Below are positions 35,584-44,156 of a stretch of DNA of 64,000 bases, piece by piece. The notes under the pieces are model-generated. The model was given only the letters and a program-made list of their open reading frames with translations, was not told the DNA's origin and made no database searches. The translations under genes and the position numbers were made by a program. The DNA comes from Devosia marina. Its GTDB lineage: Bacteria; Pseudomonadota; Alphaproteobacteria; Rhizobiales; Devosiaceae. The stretch is taken from assembly GCF_009758415.1 (NCBI RefSeq), contig NZ_WQRF01000001.1:248001-312000 (forward strand). Direction: 5' to 3'. How positions within the stretch are numbered: position 1 is the first letter of the stretch; every line of letters begins with the position of its first letter.

Positions 35584-37713
35584 TTGAATTTTTACCGGGA
35601 GGGCAAACTGGCCGAAACCGCTCCGAAACGACCTCTGGCTCTGACGATCGGGGCAGCGGCAGTCACTCTACTCGTTGTTCTAGGCGTTCTGTCCGGTCCA
35701 TCGATTGTCACCTGTTTCAACAGCCCCGAGGGAATGGGGCAGTGCCTGCGCGGCAAGATGGTCGAGGTCGGGCTTATCCCGGCTCCGCCTGCGCCTGCTG
35801 TTGCCGAGACCGATGCACCCGCTGAAGAGGTCGTCGCCAATGTCGAAGAAGCGGTGCCGGCTGAACCGGAACTGGATGTCACACCTGCTTTAGAGGCCGA
35901 AGCTGACGTCGATCAGGTCGTCGCCGCCACGTTTGGCCTGCTGCGGGCCGAGCCGGATGGCTCGGTTGTCATCGCCGGTAGCGGTACGCCCGGTAGCCGT
36001 GTTGAAGTCTTCGCCAATGGCGAACTGCTCGGCACCGTCGAGGTGGGGTCGAGTGGTGACTGGGTCTTTGTGCCCGACACGCCGTTGCCCCCTGGCGGTT
36101 TGGAAATCACGCTGGGCGAAGAAGGCAAGCCCGGCACCGCCGAGGACTCCTTCATTGTCGTCATCGACGAAGACAAGACCAGCCAGCCTCTGGTGGTAGC
36201 GAGCACGCCTGGCGAGGCCAGCGAAGTGCTTCAGGGCCTGACGGACCCGGCCCAGATCGCCCAGGCGCCCGTGCCCGCTCAGAAGCCGGCAACCACTGAA
36301 GCGCCGATATCTGCGGCAGCGCCTGAGACTGCCGGAGCAGGCGAACCTGCCGACGTCGCTGAGCCGGCGGTTGAAAGCGAGACTGCTGTGGCCGCACCTG
36401 TCGAACAGGCGGACGTGTCCCAGCCATCGACGGCGACAGAAAGCGTTCCGGCGGTCCCAGCGCCAGAGTCTGATGCCGATCGGTCGGTCGACGAACCCGC
36501 CATGGACGTTGCGGCTCTTCCTGAACCGGCAGAGCCGGATGCATCATCTGCTGCCGAGCCGCCGCCCGCCACGCGGGAGTCGCTTCCGACCCAAGAGGCG
36601 CCTGCTACCCAAGCGGCTGCAGTCGCCGCCGACGCGGCTGAGCCCGCAGCGGCCACGGATTCGACTGAGCCGGCCGAACCGGTCGTCGAGCCGCCGGTTG
36701 AGTCTGAAGTTGCCACTGAGGACACAGTGGACGCCGCCGAGACCCCGGTGGCCGCCACCGACGAGCCAGTTGTGGACCAGACGCCTGCCGAGGAACCTGC
36801 GCCGGTGCAAACCGCTGTGGTGGTGCCGCCGACCATCGATGCCATAGAGCTCGAGAACGATCGCACCTTCTTTGCAGGTGCCGGGCCCGATGGCGGGATC
36901 ATTCGCCTCTATGTTGACGACAGCTTCGTTGCCGATACGACTGTTGAAGGTGGGCGCTGGCTGGTCGAGGCCGGTCCGGTCCTTGATTCACCCAGCCAGC
37001 GGGTGCGTGTTGATCTGCTGCAACCGGGTTCCGCGGATGTCATCGCGCGCGCCGAAGTCGATTTCGTCGTGGATGTCCCGGGTGCCGACACGCCGATCGA
37101 TGTTGCTCAAGCACCAGCACCGGAAAGCGAACCCGCTTCAGCGCCTGAAACCACCGCTCCCCCGGTCCCAGCACCGGCGGCAGACGCGCCAGTCGAGCCT
37201 GCGGTTGTCGCTCCCGACGTGCCTGCGATCGAAGCCGACGTGGCTGTACCAGAGGAGGGGACTCCCCAACCAGCCGAGACGCCTGAGCCGGTCGTTGCCG
37301 AGCCTGAACAGCCGTCTGAAGCGCCAGACGTGCAAGTTGCAGCAGGTGATCAGACAAAGCCTGTATCGGCCCAACCGACGACTACCCCAACTGCCGCCGA
37401 TGCGCCCGCTTCGGAGGAACTACAGCAGGCACTGGCCGAACCGGTTGAGTCGGCTGTGGAAACGGTCTCGGACGAGCCTACCGTGCCGACCATGGTCGCC
37501 GTGTCACTGGGAGATCCGGATGCGCAGCGTTTCGCTTCCGGCAAGGCCATTATTCGCCGTGGCGACAACCTTTGGACCATCGCGCGTCGCGTTTACGGTG
37601 AAGGGCTCAAGTACACAACGATCTACCAGGCCAACACTGGGCAGATTCGCGATCCGGACCGCATCTATCCGGGTCAGGTCTTCGACCTGCCCGAGGAAGT
37701 GCCGGTTCAGTAA
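35584..37713 (+). CDS. LysM-domain envelope protein with Ig-like domains and Ala/Pro/Glu linkers
   Basis: Up to 709 residues. An N-terminal membrane helix (~18-38) leads to a long, low-complexity Ala/Pro/Glu/Val region, two Ig-like beta domains (about 118-200, GSGTPGSRVEVFANGELLG; and about 425-500, FFAGAGPDGGIIRLYVDD), more linker and a C-terminal LysM (RRGDNLWTIARRVYGEG ... IYPGQVFDLP), which binds peptidoglycan. It probably tethers the inner membrane to the wall. The annotated start is a TTG directly after the cimA stop with no ribosome site; an in-frame CTG at 35608, five bases after GGGAGG, is a better-placed alternative. The composition differs sharply from neighbours. Confidence 0.85.
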   Translation: MNFYREGKLAETAPKRPLALTIGAAAVTLLVVLGVLSGPSIVTCFNSPEGMGQCLRGKMVEVGLIPAPPAPAVAETDAPAEEVVANVEEAVPAEPELDVTPALEAEADVDQVVAATFGLLRAEPDGSVVIAGSGTPGSRVEVFANGELLGTVEVGSSGDWVFVPDTPLPPGGLEITLGEEGKPGTAEDSFIVVIDEDKTSQPLVVASTPGEASEVLQGLTDPAQIAQAPVPAQKPATTEAPISAAAPETAGAGEPADVAEPAVESETAVAAPVEQADVSQPSTATESVPAVPAPESDADRSVDEPAMDVAALPEPAEPDASSAAEPPPATRESLPTQEAPATQAAAVAADAAEPAAATDSTEPAEPVVEPPVESEVATEDTVDAAETPVAATDEPVVDQTPAEEPAPVQTAVVVPPTIDAIELENDRTFFAGAGPDGGIIRLYVDDSFVADTTVEGGRWLVEAGPVLDSPSQRVRVDLLQPGSADVIARAEVDFVVDVPGADTPIDVAQAPAPESEPASAPETTAPPVPAPAADAPVEPAVVAPDVPAIEADVAVPEEGTPQPAETPEPVVAEPEQPSEAPDVQVAAGDQTKPVSAQPTTTPTAADAPASEELQQALAEPVESAVETVSDEPTVPTMVAVSLGDPDAQRFASGKAIIRRGDNLWTIARRVYGEGLKYTTIYQANTGQIRDPDRIYPGQVFDLPEEVPVQ

Positions 37714-37725
37714 TCCACCAGAAAG

Positions 37726-37747
37726 CGGCGCCGAAAGGCGCCGTTTT
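37726..37747 (+). terminator. Intrinsic terminator after LysM gene
   Basis: Perfect seven-pair stem CGGCGCC/GGCGCCG with a GAAA tetraloop and TTTT tail, 12 bases after the LysM gene. Confidence 0.88.
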
Positions 37748-37858
37748 CACGGGACTATTGATTTTCTGCGCCGCAAGCCCCATCTTCCATCGCAATTCAC
37801 CGATCAACTGGACAGGGCCAGCCCCACTGGGCGGTCCCGACACGCCGAGCACAGCGCC

Positions 37859-38179
37859 ATGCATGATGATGACATTGCCAATACCATGCGCGCACTTGGG
37901 CATCCCGTACGGCTGGAAATTCTGCGCATCCTGGCGACCCAGCAGCAGGGTCAATGCTGCTGTGCCGATGTGACGGACAGCCTGACCCTGGCCCAGTCGA
38001 CCGTATCCCAGCACATCAAGGTCCTGCTTGATGCAGGCCTGATCGAGCGCAAGCCGCATGGCACGCGCAATCGCTATTGTCTCCGCCATGACAGACTGGC
38101 CGAACTCGGTTCGGCCTTTGGCGGTCTCCTCAAGGGGCTGGCGCCCGTCGCCGCCAACAAGGAAACGGAACAGGCCTGA
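37859..38179 (+). CDS. ArsR/SmtB-family transcriptional repressor
   Basis: A 106-residue winged-helix regulator. The N-terminal MHDDDIANTMRALGHPVRLEILRIL is typical of ArsR; the recognition helix is SLTLAQSTVSQHIKVLLDAGLIER. The loop GQCCCADVTD near residue 33 carries three adjacent cysteines where classical ArsR sensors have the ELCVCDL thiolate site, so it may bind a soft metal or arsenic. It is coupled to the exporter gene by a TGATG overlap. A strong terminator isolates it from the preceding gene, so the 110 bases before it hold its own promoter, but I could not define an operator. Confidence 0.88.
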   Translation: MHDDDIANTMRALGHPVRLEILRILATQQQGQCCCADVTDSLTLAQSTVSQHIKVLLDAGLIERKPHGTRNRYCLRHDRLAELGSAFGGLLKGLAPVAANKETEQA

Positions 38180-40074
38180 TGGCTTCTGACAGCACTGAGA
38201 AGAAACCGTCCGTCAGCGCGGACGAAGGATCGGTATTTTCTACGGTTCGCAATCTCTGGTCCTACATGTGGCCGGATAATCGCCCCGATCTGAGATTGCG
38301 CGTGATCATGGCGCTGGCAGCGCTCTTGGCCAGCAAGGTCGCCACCACACTCATACCCTTCGCCTATAAGGGCATCATCGACAGCCTGGATGGTCCCGAG
38401 CCGGATCAGACCATTTTCCTGGGATTGGCAATCCCGCTGGTGTTGGTCATCGCCTATGTCCTGGGCAACATCATCGATGCCGGCTTCCAGCAATTGCGCG
38501 ATGTCTGGTTCGCCAGTGTCGGCCAGCATGCCGTGCGCAAGCTGGCCTTGCAAACCTTTCATCACATGCACCGTCTGTCCCTGCGCTTCCACCTGCAGCG
38601 GCGCACAGGCGGCCTGTCCCGCGTCATCGAACGCGGCACCAAGGGCATCGAGACGGTGGTCCGTTTCGCCATGCTCAACATCGCCCCGACCATGGTCGAG
38701 TTCGTGGTGGTCGCCATCATCTTCGTCTGGCTGTTCGGTATCAGCTATCTCGGCGTGCTGGTGGTGATGATCTGGGGCTACCTCTATTTCACCATCAAGG
38801 CCTCGAACTGGCGCATTTCCATCCGCCGGGACATGAACGAGAGCGACACCGATGCCAACGGCAAGGCGATCGACAGCCTGCTCAACTTCGAAACGGTGAA
38901 GTATTTTGCCAATGAGGACATGGAGGCCAGGCGCTTCGATGGCGCGATGGAAGGCTATGAACGCTCGGCCATCCGCATCTGGACCTCGCTCGGCTTTCTC
39001 AATTTCGGCCAGGCCGTCATCTTCTATGGTGGCTTTCTTGTCATCTCCATCATGTCCATTCTCGGCGTCATGGATGGCACGCTGACTCTTGGCGATTTCG
39101 TCCTGCTCAACACCTTCCTGATGCAGATCTACCGTCCGCTCAACTTCATCGGCTTCGTCTATCGCGAGCTCCGTCAGGGCCTCACCGATATCGAAGAGAT
39201 GTTCAAGCTGCTCGACCAGGATCCCGAAATCCAGGACAAACCAGGCGCCAAGGCGCTTGCCGTGACTGGTCCCGTCATCCGCTTTGAGGATGTCAGCTTC
39301 CACTACGATCCTGATCGCCCGATCCTGAAAGGCGTGAGCTTCGAGGTGCCTGCCGGCAAGACCGTCGCTATTGTCGGCCCCACCGGAGCGGGCAAGTCGA
39401 CCATCTCGCGCCTGCTGTTCCGCTTCTATGACGTCACCGGTGGCCGCGTCACGATCGATGGGCAGGACCTGCGCGAGGTCGCCCAGGAAAGCCTGCGTTC
39501 GGCTATTGGCATGGTTCCGCAGGATACCGTGCTGTTCAACGATACCATCGGCTACAATATCGAATATGGCCGGCCGGGTGCCTCTGCAGAAGAGGTCAAG
39601 GAGGCTGCGCGTATGGCGCAGGTGGCCGGCTTTATCGAAACCTTGCCCAAGGGGTACGCCACTCCCGTAGGCGAGCGCGGCCTGAAACTCTCGGGCGGCG
39701 AAAAACAGCGCGTTGCAATTGCCCGAACCATACTCAAGTCGCCCTCGATCCTCATCCTCGATGAGGCCACTTCTGCCCTGGACACCAAAACCGAACGGGA
39801 CATTCAGGCTGCGCTGGACGAGGTCTCGCGCAACCGAACCACCGTGGTTATTGCTCACCGCCTCTCCACGGTCGTCAATGCCGACGAAATCCTGGTGTTG
39901 CGGGACGGACAGATCGCCGAGCGCGGTGATCACGCCAACTTGCTGCAACAGGATGGGCTCTACGCCCAGATGTGGAACCGCCAGCGCGAAGCAAGTGAAG
40001 CTGCCGAACTTCTGGCCCGCACCCAGGACGACCCCGATGGCTTCGTCAAGCGCGGCACGCCAGCGGCGGAATAG
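38179..40074 (+). CDS. Atm1/HMT1-type ABC exporter (fused membrane and ATPase)
   Basis: A 631-residue ABC half-transporter. The membrane domain (about 35-330) has six helices, including the Atm1-type stretch LNFETVKYFANEDMEARRFD. The nucleotide-binding domain (~365-600) has Walker A GPTGAGKST, Q-loop VPQDTVLFN, signature LSGGEKQR and Walker B ILILDEATSALD, and the H-loop AHRLST. Atm1 homologues export glutathione-linked metals or persulfides. The ArsR-type gene overlaps its start, which supports metal-inducible expression. The homodimer sits in the inner membrane. The substrate is inferred from the family. Confidence 0.92.
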   Translation: MASDSTEKKPSVSADEGSVFSTVRNLWSYMWPDNRPDLRLRVIMALAALLASKVATTLIPFAYKGIIDSLDGPEPDQTIFLGLAIPLVLVIAYVLGNIIDAGFQQLRDVWFASVGQHAVRKLALQTFHHMHRLSLRFHLQRRTGGLSRVIERGTKGIETVVRFAMLNIAPTMVEFVVVAIIFVWLFGISYLGVLVVMIWGYLYFTIKASNWRISIRRDMNESDTDANGKAIDSLLNFETVKYFANEDMEARRFDGAMEGYERSAIRIWTSLGFLNFGQAVIFYGGFLVISIMSILGVMDGTLTLGDFVLLNTFLMQIYRPLNFIGFVYRELRQGLTDIEEMFKLLDQDPEIQDKPGAKALAVTGPVIRFEDVSFHYDPDRPILKGVSFEVPAGKTVAIVGPTGAGKSTISRLLFRFYDVTGGRVTIDGQDLREVAQESLRSAIGMVPQDTVLFNDTIGYNIEYGRPGASAEEVKEAARMAQVAGFIETLPKGYATPVGERGLKLSGGEKQRVAIARTILKSPSILILDEATSALDTKTERDIQAALDEVSRNRTTVVIAHRLSTVVNADEILVLRDGQIAERGDHANLLQQDGLYAQMWNRQREASEAAELLARTQDDPDGFVKRGTPAAE

Positions 40075-40278
40075 CCGTCAGGTCAGCCCAGCGGCCACAA
40101 CAGGCCTGGAACATCGCTATGCCGATGTCCCAGAACAATGAGCGCATCTTGTTGGCGTCAGTCCCATAGCTTAGCGTCAAGCCTGCGTGGGCCTAGCACA
40201 GATCCGCGCCGCCGCTCATTGCCCACCAGAGCTCGCACCTAGCGGCGTCGTCAGAGGCGTTTCGATGGGAGCAGCGTC

Positions 40279-40752
40279 ATGACCGTATCGATCCGCAGGG
40301 CGAGTGACGAAGACAAAACCGCAATCGCCAATCTGATCCAGCTCTATCTGCACGACATGACGGAGTTTATGCCATTTCCCGTCGAGCTGGATGGGCGATT
40401 TGAATATGGCTTCCTCGACCGTTTCTGGCGCCACCCCTATTACATTATGTCTGGCGAAGAGATAGCAGGCTTCGCGCTGGTCATTGACGAATGCCCGCTG
40501 ACTGGCCGAAAGCCGTGCTGGTTCATGGCGGAATTTTTCGTGCTACGCGCCTATCGGGGCAGGGGCGTCGGCCGGACGGCGCTCGACCTGGCGCTTGAAG
40601 CGCATCCCGGCGCCTGGCATATCGCTGTGCCCCACGCCAACGTTGCGGCCCAGAAATTCTGGCCCCGGGCGCTCGGCGGCAGGTTGGTGACGTCCCGCGA
40701 CATCGCATTCGATGGTGACACCTGGACGCTGACAGCGTTCCAATCCCAATAG
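40279..40752 (+). CDS. GNAT-family N-acetyltransferase
   Basis: A 157-residue acetyltransferase of the GNAT fold. The acetyl-CoA motif is in AEFFVLRAYRGRGVGRTALDLAL (Q/R-x-x-G-x-G/A). The N-terminal SIRRASDEDKTAIANLIQLYLHD is the usual start with a helix pair, and the C-terminal half has HVPHANVAAQKFWPRALGG. The substrate is unknown. The 204-base space before it holds no gene I can support. A shared terminator lies between its stop and the convergent efflux pump gene. Confidence 0.85.
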   Translation: MTVSIRRASDEDKTAIANLIQLYLHDMTEFMPFPVELDGRFEYGFLDRFWRHPYYIMSGEEIAGFALVIDECPLTGRKPCWFMAEFFVLRAYRGRGVGRTALDLALEAHPGAWHIAVPHANVAAQKFWPRALGGRLVTSRDIAFDGDTWTLTAFQSQ

Positions 40753-40761
40753 AAACACAAA

Positions 40762-40787
40762 AAAGGCCCGCATCGATGCGGGCCTTT
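40762..40787. terminator. Bidirectional terminator, perfect 26-base palindrome
   Basis: AAAGGCCCGCATC/GATGCGGGCCTTT is perfectly self-complementary. It has an A-run on one side and a T-run on the other, so it can end both the GNAT gene and the convergent RND pump operon. Confidence 0.85.
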
Positions 40788-40809
40788 CTCATAGACTGAA
40801 AAGATGTCT

Positions 40810-43800
40810 CTACTCGGCTGCATCTCTTCGGCTGACCACAGTCACGCCATTGGCTTGCTTCTCAGTCAACCCGGCATCCTTGGACACGATGTAGCGTTTC
40901 GAACTGTCTGCATCTTCAGGGATTTCCACGGCCATGCCGTCAAAGCCTGCCGGTGCCGCCTCTTCCTTCTGGCGGAAGGGGCTGGCGATCCAGGCGCCGA
41001 CTGCAGCAAAGATCGATCCGAGCCAACGGATCTGGCTCCACATCACCGTGGGTGCGGTAATCATCACCGGCACCATTACCAAGGTCAGGGCCGTAGACAG
41101 GAACAGGCCTGAGACGAGGGCCGCCGAGAGGTGAACGAACCACGAGCCTGCAATACCGCCCACCACGACTTCGCGGCGGATGAAGTCGAACTCGACATTG
41201 GCCCACATCGGGATCACCCCCAGCGCCGTCAGGAATGCGGTCAACAACACCGGACGCACGCGCTGGCTTACGGTCAGCAGCATTGCCTTGACCGCTTCCA
41301 CATTCTGATGCCGGTGGTAGTCGTTATAGGTGTCGATCAGCACAATGCCGTTCTTCACCACGATACCCGCCAGTGCCACGATGCCCAGCCCGGTCATGAT
41401 CGCCGAGAAGGTCATTCCGGTGACCAGCATGCCCAGCAGCACGCCCGCCACAGACATCACAACGGTCATCAGCGTCACGAGTACCTGATAGAAGCTATTA
41501 TACTCCAGCAGCAGAATGAAGGAGATGAGAACCAGCGCCATGATCATCGCCTGACCGATAAAGGCATTGGCGTCACCCATTTGCTCTTCGGCGCCGCCGA
41601 ACTCAACGTTCACACGGTCGGGGAAGTCCTGCTGAGCGATCCAGGTCTGCAGTTCCTCCACCTTGTCGGCGGGATAGACGCCTTCAGGCAGGTTGGTCAG
41701 TCCTGCGGCCACGGCCATCGTGTAAACCTGGTTGCGTCGCTCGATATTGGCCACCTTGGGGACGGCGGTGCGTTCGATGAAGTTCGACACCGGCACCAGA
41801 CCCTGGCTGGTCGCAATGCGCATGGAGTCGAGCGCGTCGAAGGTCCGTTCGTCTTCCGGCAAGCGTACGCGAATGTCGAGTTCGTCCCCGGTCCCGGCAT
41901 CCCGGTAGGTGCCCAGCTTCACGCCGGAAGTCACCAACTGCACATAAGGAGCCAGTTCGCGCACGCCGATGCCATACTTGCCGGCCTCGGCGCGATCCAC
42001 CTTGATCTCCCAGTCAATGCCGGGGGAGGGGCGGCCGTCTTCGGCGTCGACAACCTCCGGCCAGGTGGCCAGGTGATTGCGGATCGCGGTCACGACCGGC
42101 ACAAGGTCGTTGTAATTGGTACTCTCAACGCGCAGGTTGATGTCCTTGCCGGCCGGAGGCCCGCTCTCGGCCGCCAACAACTGGATGTCCAGGCCAGCAA
42201 AGCCGGACACGCGCTCGCGGATATTGGCAAAGATCTCCGCGGCCGGAACACGATGGTTCCAGTTGGTCAGCTGTAGCTGGAAGTTGCCAATTGTGTCGGG
42301 CGGCATGGTACCGAAGGCGCCGGTCGTGCCGAACTGCATGATCACGTCCTGAATGCCCTGGACCTGCATCAGCTCGTTTTCAACTTCCACCAGCATGTCC
42401 CGGATTTCCTCGGGCGAGTAATTGCCCCGACCAACCACGGCAACCGTTGCGAATTCTGGCTCGGAGGCCGGGAAGGCTTCTGATCCGGTGGGATTGGTCG
42501 CGTAGGCCACAAAGATTGTGGCGATGACGCCGAAGCCGACTGCCAGAGTCGGCAGCGGCCAATGCAGCAGTTTCTCCATTGCGCGCACGTAGAACCCGGT
42601 CAGTCCACCCACCTTCCTGGAGTCGAACTTGTCCGGATACATCACGATGTCGGCCTTGGCCTTTTCCTTCTCATCAACACGTGTCGAGGCGATGATCGAA
42701 CCGATCACCGGCATAAAGATCAGCGCCGAGATGAAGGAGGCGATCATGACGATGATCACGATCGTCGGCAAATAGCTCATGAACTTGCCGATAATGCCGG
42801 GCCAGAACAGCAGCGGCACAAAGGCGCCCAGGGTGGTCGCCGTAGCGCCCACAACGGGTACGAACATCTTGCGCATCGCCATGATGAAGGCTTCACGCTT
42901 GGGTACGCCTTCTTGCAATTTGCGTTCGGCATATTCGACCACCACCACTGGATCGTCGACGAGCACGCCCACAGCGATCACCAGGCCGAACATCACCATC
43001 ATGTTAATCGTCATGCCCAGCCCCTGGGCAACCAGGAACGCCATCATGAATGAAAGCGGGATCGACATACCGATCATTACGGCCGGACGTACACCCAGCG
43101 TCGCCACACAGGTAATCAGAACCAAAGCGACTGCCGTCAGCACGGCCGCTTCAAGCGAGCGGAACAGCGCTGTGGTGGTTTCCGCCTGGTCGAGGAAGAA
43201 CGAATAGCTCACCCCCGTTGGCCAATCCTTGGCAACCTCCGCGGTCACCGCCCGTACCTTGTCGGAAACATCGATGATGTTGGTGCCCGGCTTCTTGGAC
43301 ACACCCATGATCAGGGCAGGGGAGCCGTTGACGTGCGTATATTCGGTCGCATCGGCTAGGGTACGGGTAATAGTGGCCACGTCGCCGAACGTTACGATGG
43401 TATTGCCATCGGTCTTGAGGGGCAGGCTGAAAACGTCTTCGGCCGTGGTGATCAAGCCCGGCACTTCGACATTGAACGAGCCCTGTCCGGTATTCAGCGT
43501 GCCGCCGGCCACCACCATATTGTTGCGCGACAGCGCGTCAAAGAGCTGGTTCGCGGTCAAGCCATAGGCCTCAAGCCGAAGCAGGTCGACCCGAACTTCG
43601 AGCTGCTCCTTGCGTGCGCCCGAAAGCACGGCCTCCCGGATCTCGGGAATGGCTTCGATGGCGTCCTGCAACAACTCGGCGCGCCGGACGAGTTCCTTTT
43701 CCGGCGCCGAACCATAGACGGCAACCGACATGACCGGACCGATGAAGTCGATTTCCGAGACGGTCGGATCGTTTGCGTCATCCGGCAGAGCGGCGCGCAA

Positions 43801-44145
43801 GGCGTCCATGCGGGCACGAGTGTCCTGCAGGGCCTTGTCCTTGTCGGTATTGATGTCGAACTCAAGCAGAACCGAGGCGTGGCCGGTTGTCGATGTGGTT
43901 GTGATGTTCTGCAGGCCCGGCAGGCCCGCCAGTTCATCTTCCGCCGGCTTGGCGAGCAGGTTCTCCGCATCGCGGGGCGAAACACCCGACTGGCTGATCG
44001 AGACATAAAGATAGGGAATGTCGATGGCGGGAAAACTCTCCTTGGGCAGGGAGAGGTAGGCCAATGTACCGCCGCCTAGAACGACGACCATGATCGTCAG
44101 GACGACCCGCGGCATCCTGAGGATTTTTTCGATAAAATCGAGCAT
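40810..44145 (-). CDS. RND-family efflux pump permease (HAE type)
   Basis: A 1111-residue inner-membrane proton-driven pump of the AcrB/MdtB type with twelve helices and two large periplasmic loops. The first helical bundle includes AVGVLVDDPVVVVEYAER, where the paired aspartates are the proton relay; the second half has GLGIVALAGIVVKNGIVLID. The N-terminus and FPAIDIPYL are conserved. It works with the periplasmic adaptor encoded upstream. No TolC-like gene is adjacent, so an outer-membrane partner must lie elsewhere. Candidate substrates are drugs, bile-salt-like compounds or metals. A weak AGGGAC stretch precedes the ATG. Confidence 0.93.
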   Translation of the reverse strand: MLDFIEKILRMPRVVLTIMVVVLGGGTLAYLSLPKESFPAIDIPYLYVSISQSGVSPRDAENLLAKPAEDELAGLPGLQNITTTSTTGHASVLLEFDINTDKDKALQDTRARMDALRAALPDDANDPTVSEIDFIGPVMSVAVYGSAPEKELVRRAELLQDAIEAIPEIREAVLSGARKEQLEVRVDLLRLEAYGLTANQLFDALSRNNMVVAGGTLNTGQGSFNVEVPGLITTAEDVFSLPLKTDGNTIVTFGDVATITRTLADATEYTHVNGSPALIMGVSKKPGTNIIDVSDKVRAVTAEVAKDWPTGVSYSFFLDQAETTTALFRSLEAAVLTAVALVLITCVATLGVRPAVMIGMSIPLSFMMAFLVAQGLGMTINMMVMFGLVIAVGVLVDDPVVVVEYAERKLQEGVPKREAFIMAMRKMFVPVVGATATTLGAFVPLLFWPGIIGKFMSYLPTIVIIVMIASFISALIFMPVIGSIIASTRVDEKEKAKADIVMYPDKFDSRKVGGLTGFYVRAMEKLLHWPLPTLAVGFGVIATIFVAYATNPTGSEAFPASEPEFATVAVVGRGNYSPEEIRDMLVEVENELMQVQGIQDVIMQFGTTGAFGTMPPDTIGNFQLQLTNWNHRVPAAEIFANIRERVSGFAGLDIQLLAAESGPPAGKDINLRVESTNYNDLVPVVTAIRNHLATWPEVVDAEDGRPSPGIDWEIKVDRAEAGKYGIGVRELAPYVQLVTSGVKLGTYRDAGTGDELDIRVRLPEDERTFDALDSMRIATSQGLVPVSNFIERTAVPKVANIERRNQVYTMAVAAGLTNLPEGVYPADKVEELQTWIAQQDFPDRVNVEFGGAEEQMGDANAFIGQAMIMALVLISFILLLEYNSFYQVLVTLMTVVMSVAGVLLGMLVTGMTFSAIMTGLGIVALAGIVVKNGIVLIDTYNDYHRHQNVEAVKAMLLTVSQRVRPVLLTAFLTALGVIPMWANVEFDFIRREVVVGGIAGSWFVHLSAALVSGLFLSTALTLVMVPVMITAPTVMWSQIRWLGSIFAAVGAWIASPFRQKEEAAPAGFDGMAVEIPEDADSSKRYIVSKDAGLTEKQANGVTVVSRRDAAE

Positions 44146-44156
44146 GGCTTGCGTCC

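Noticed and set aside
38074..39948. Long open frame on the opposite strand of the Atm1-type exporter
   Set aside because: It lies wholly inside a clear ABC exporter gene with every motif in frame; the antisense frame has no family motifs and arises from GC-rich codon use.
41131..42276. Open frame antisense to the RND pump gene
   Set aside because: Histidine- and glutamine-rich translation typical of the complement of a GC-rich membrane protein gene; no ribosome site or homology.
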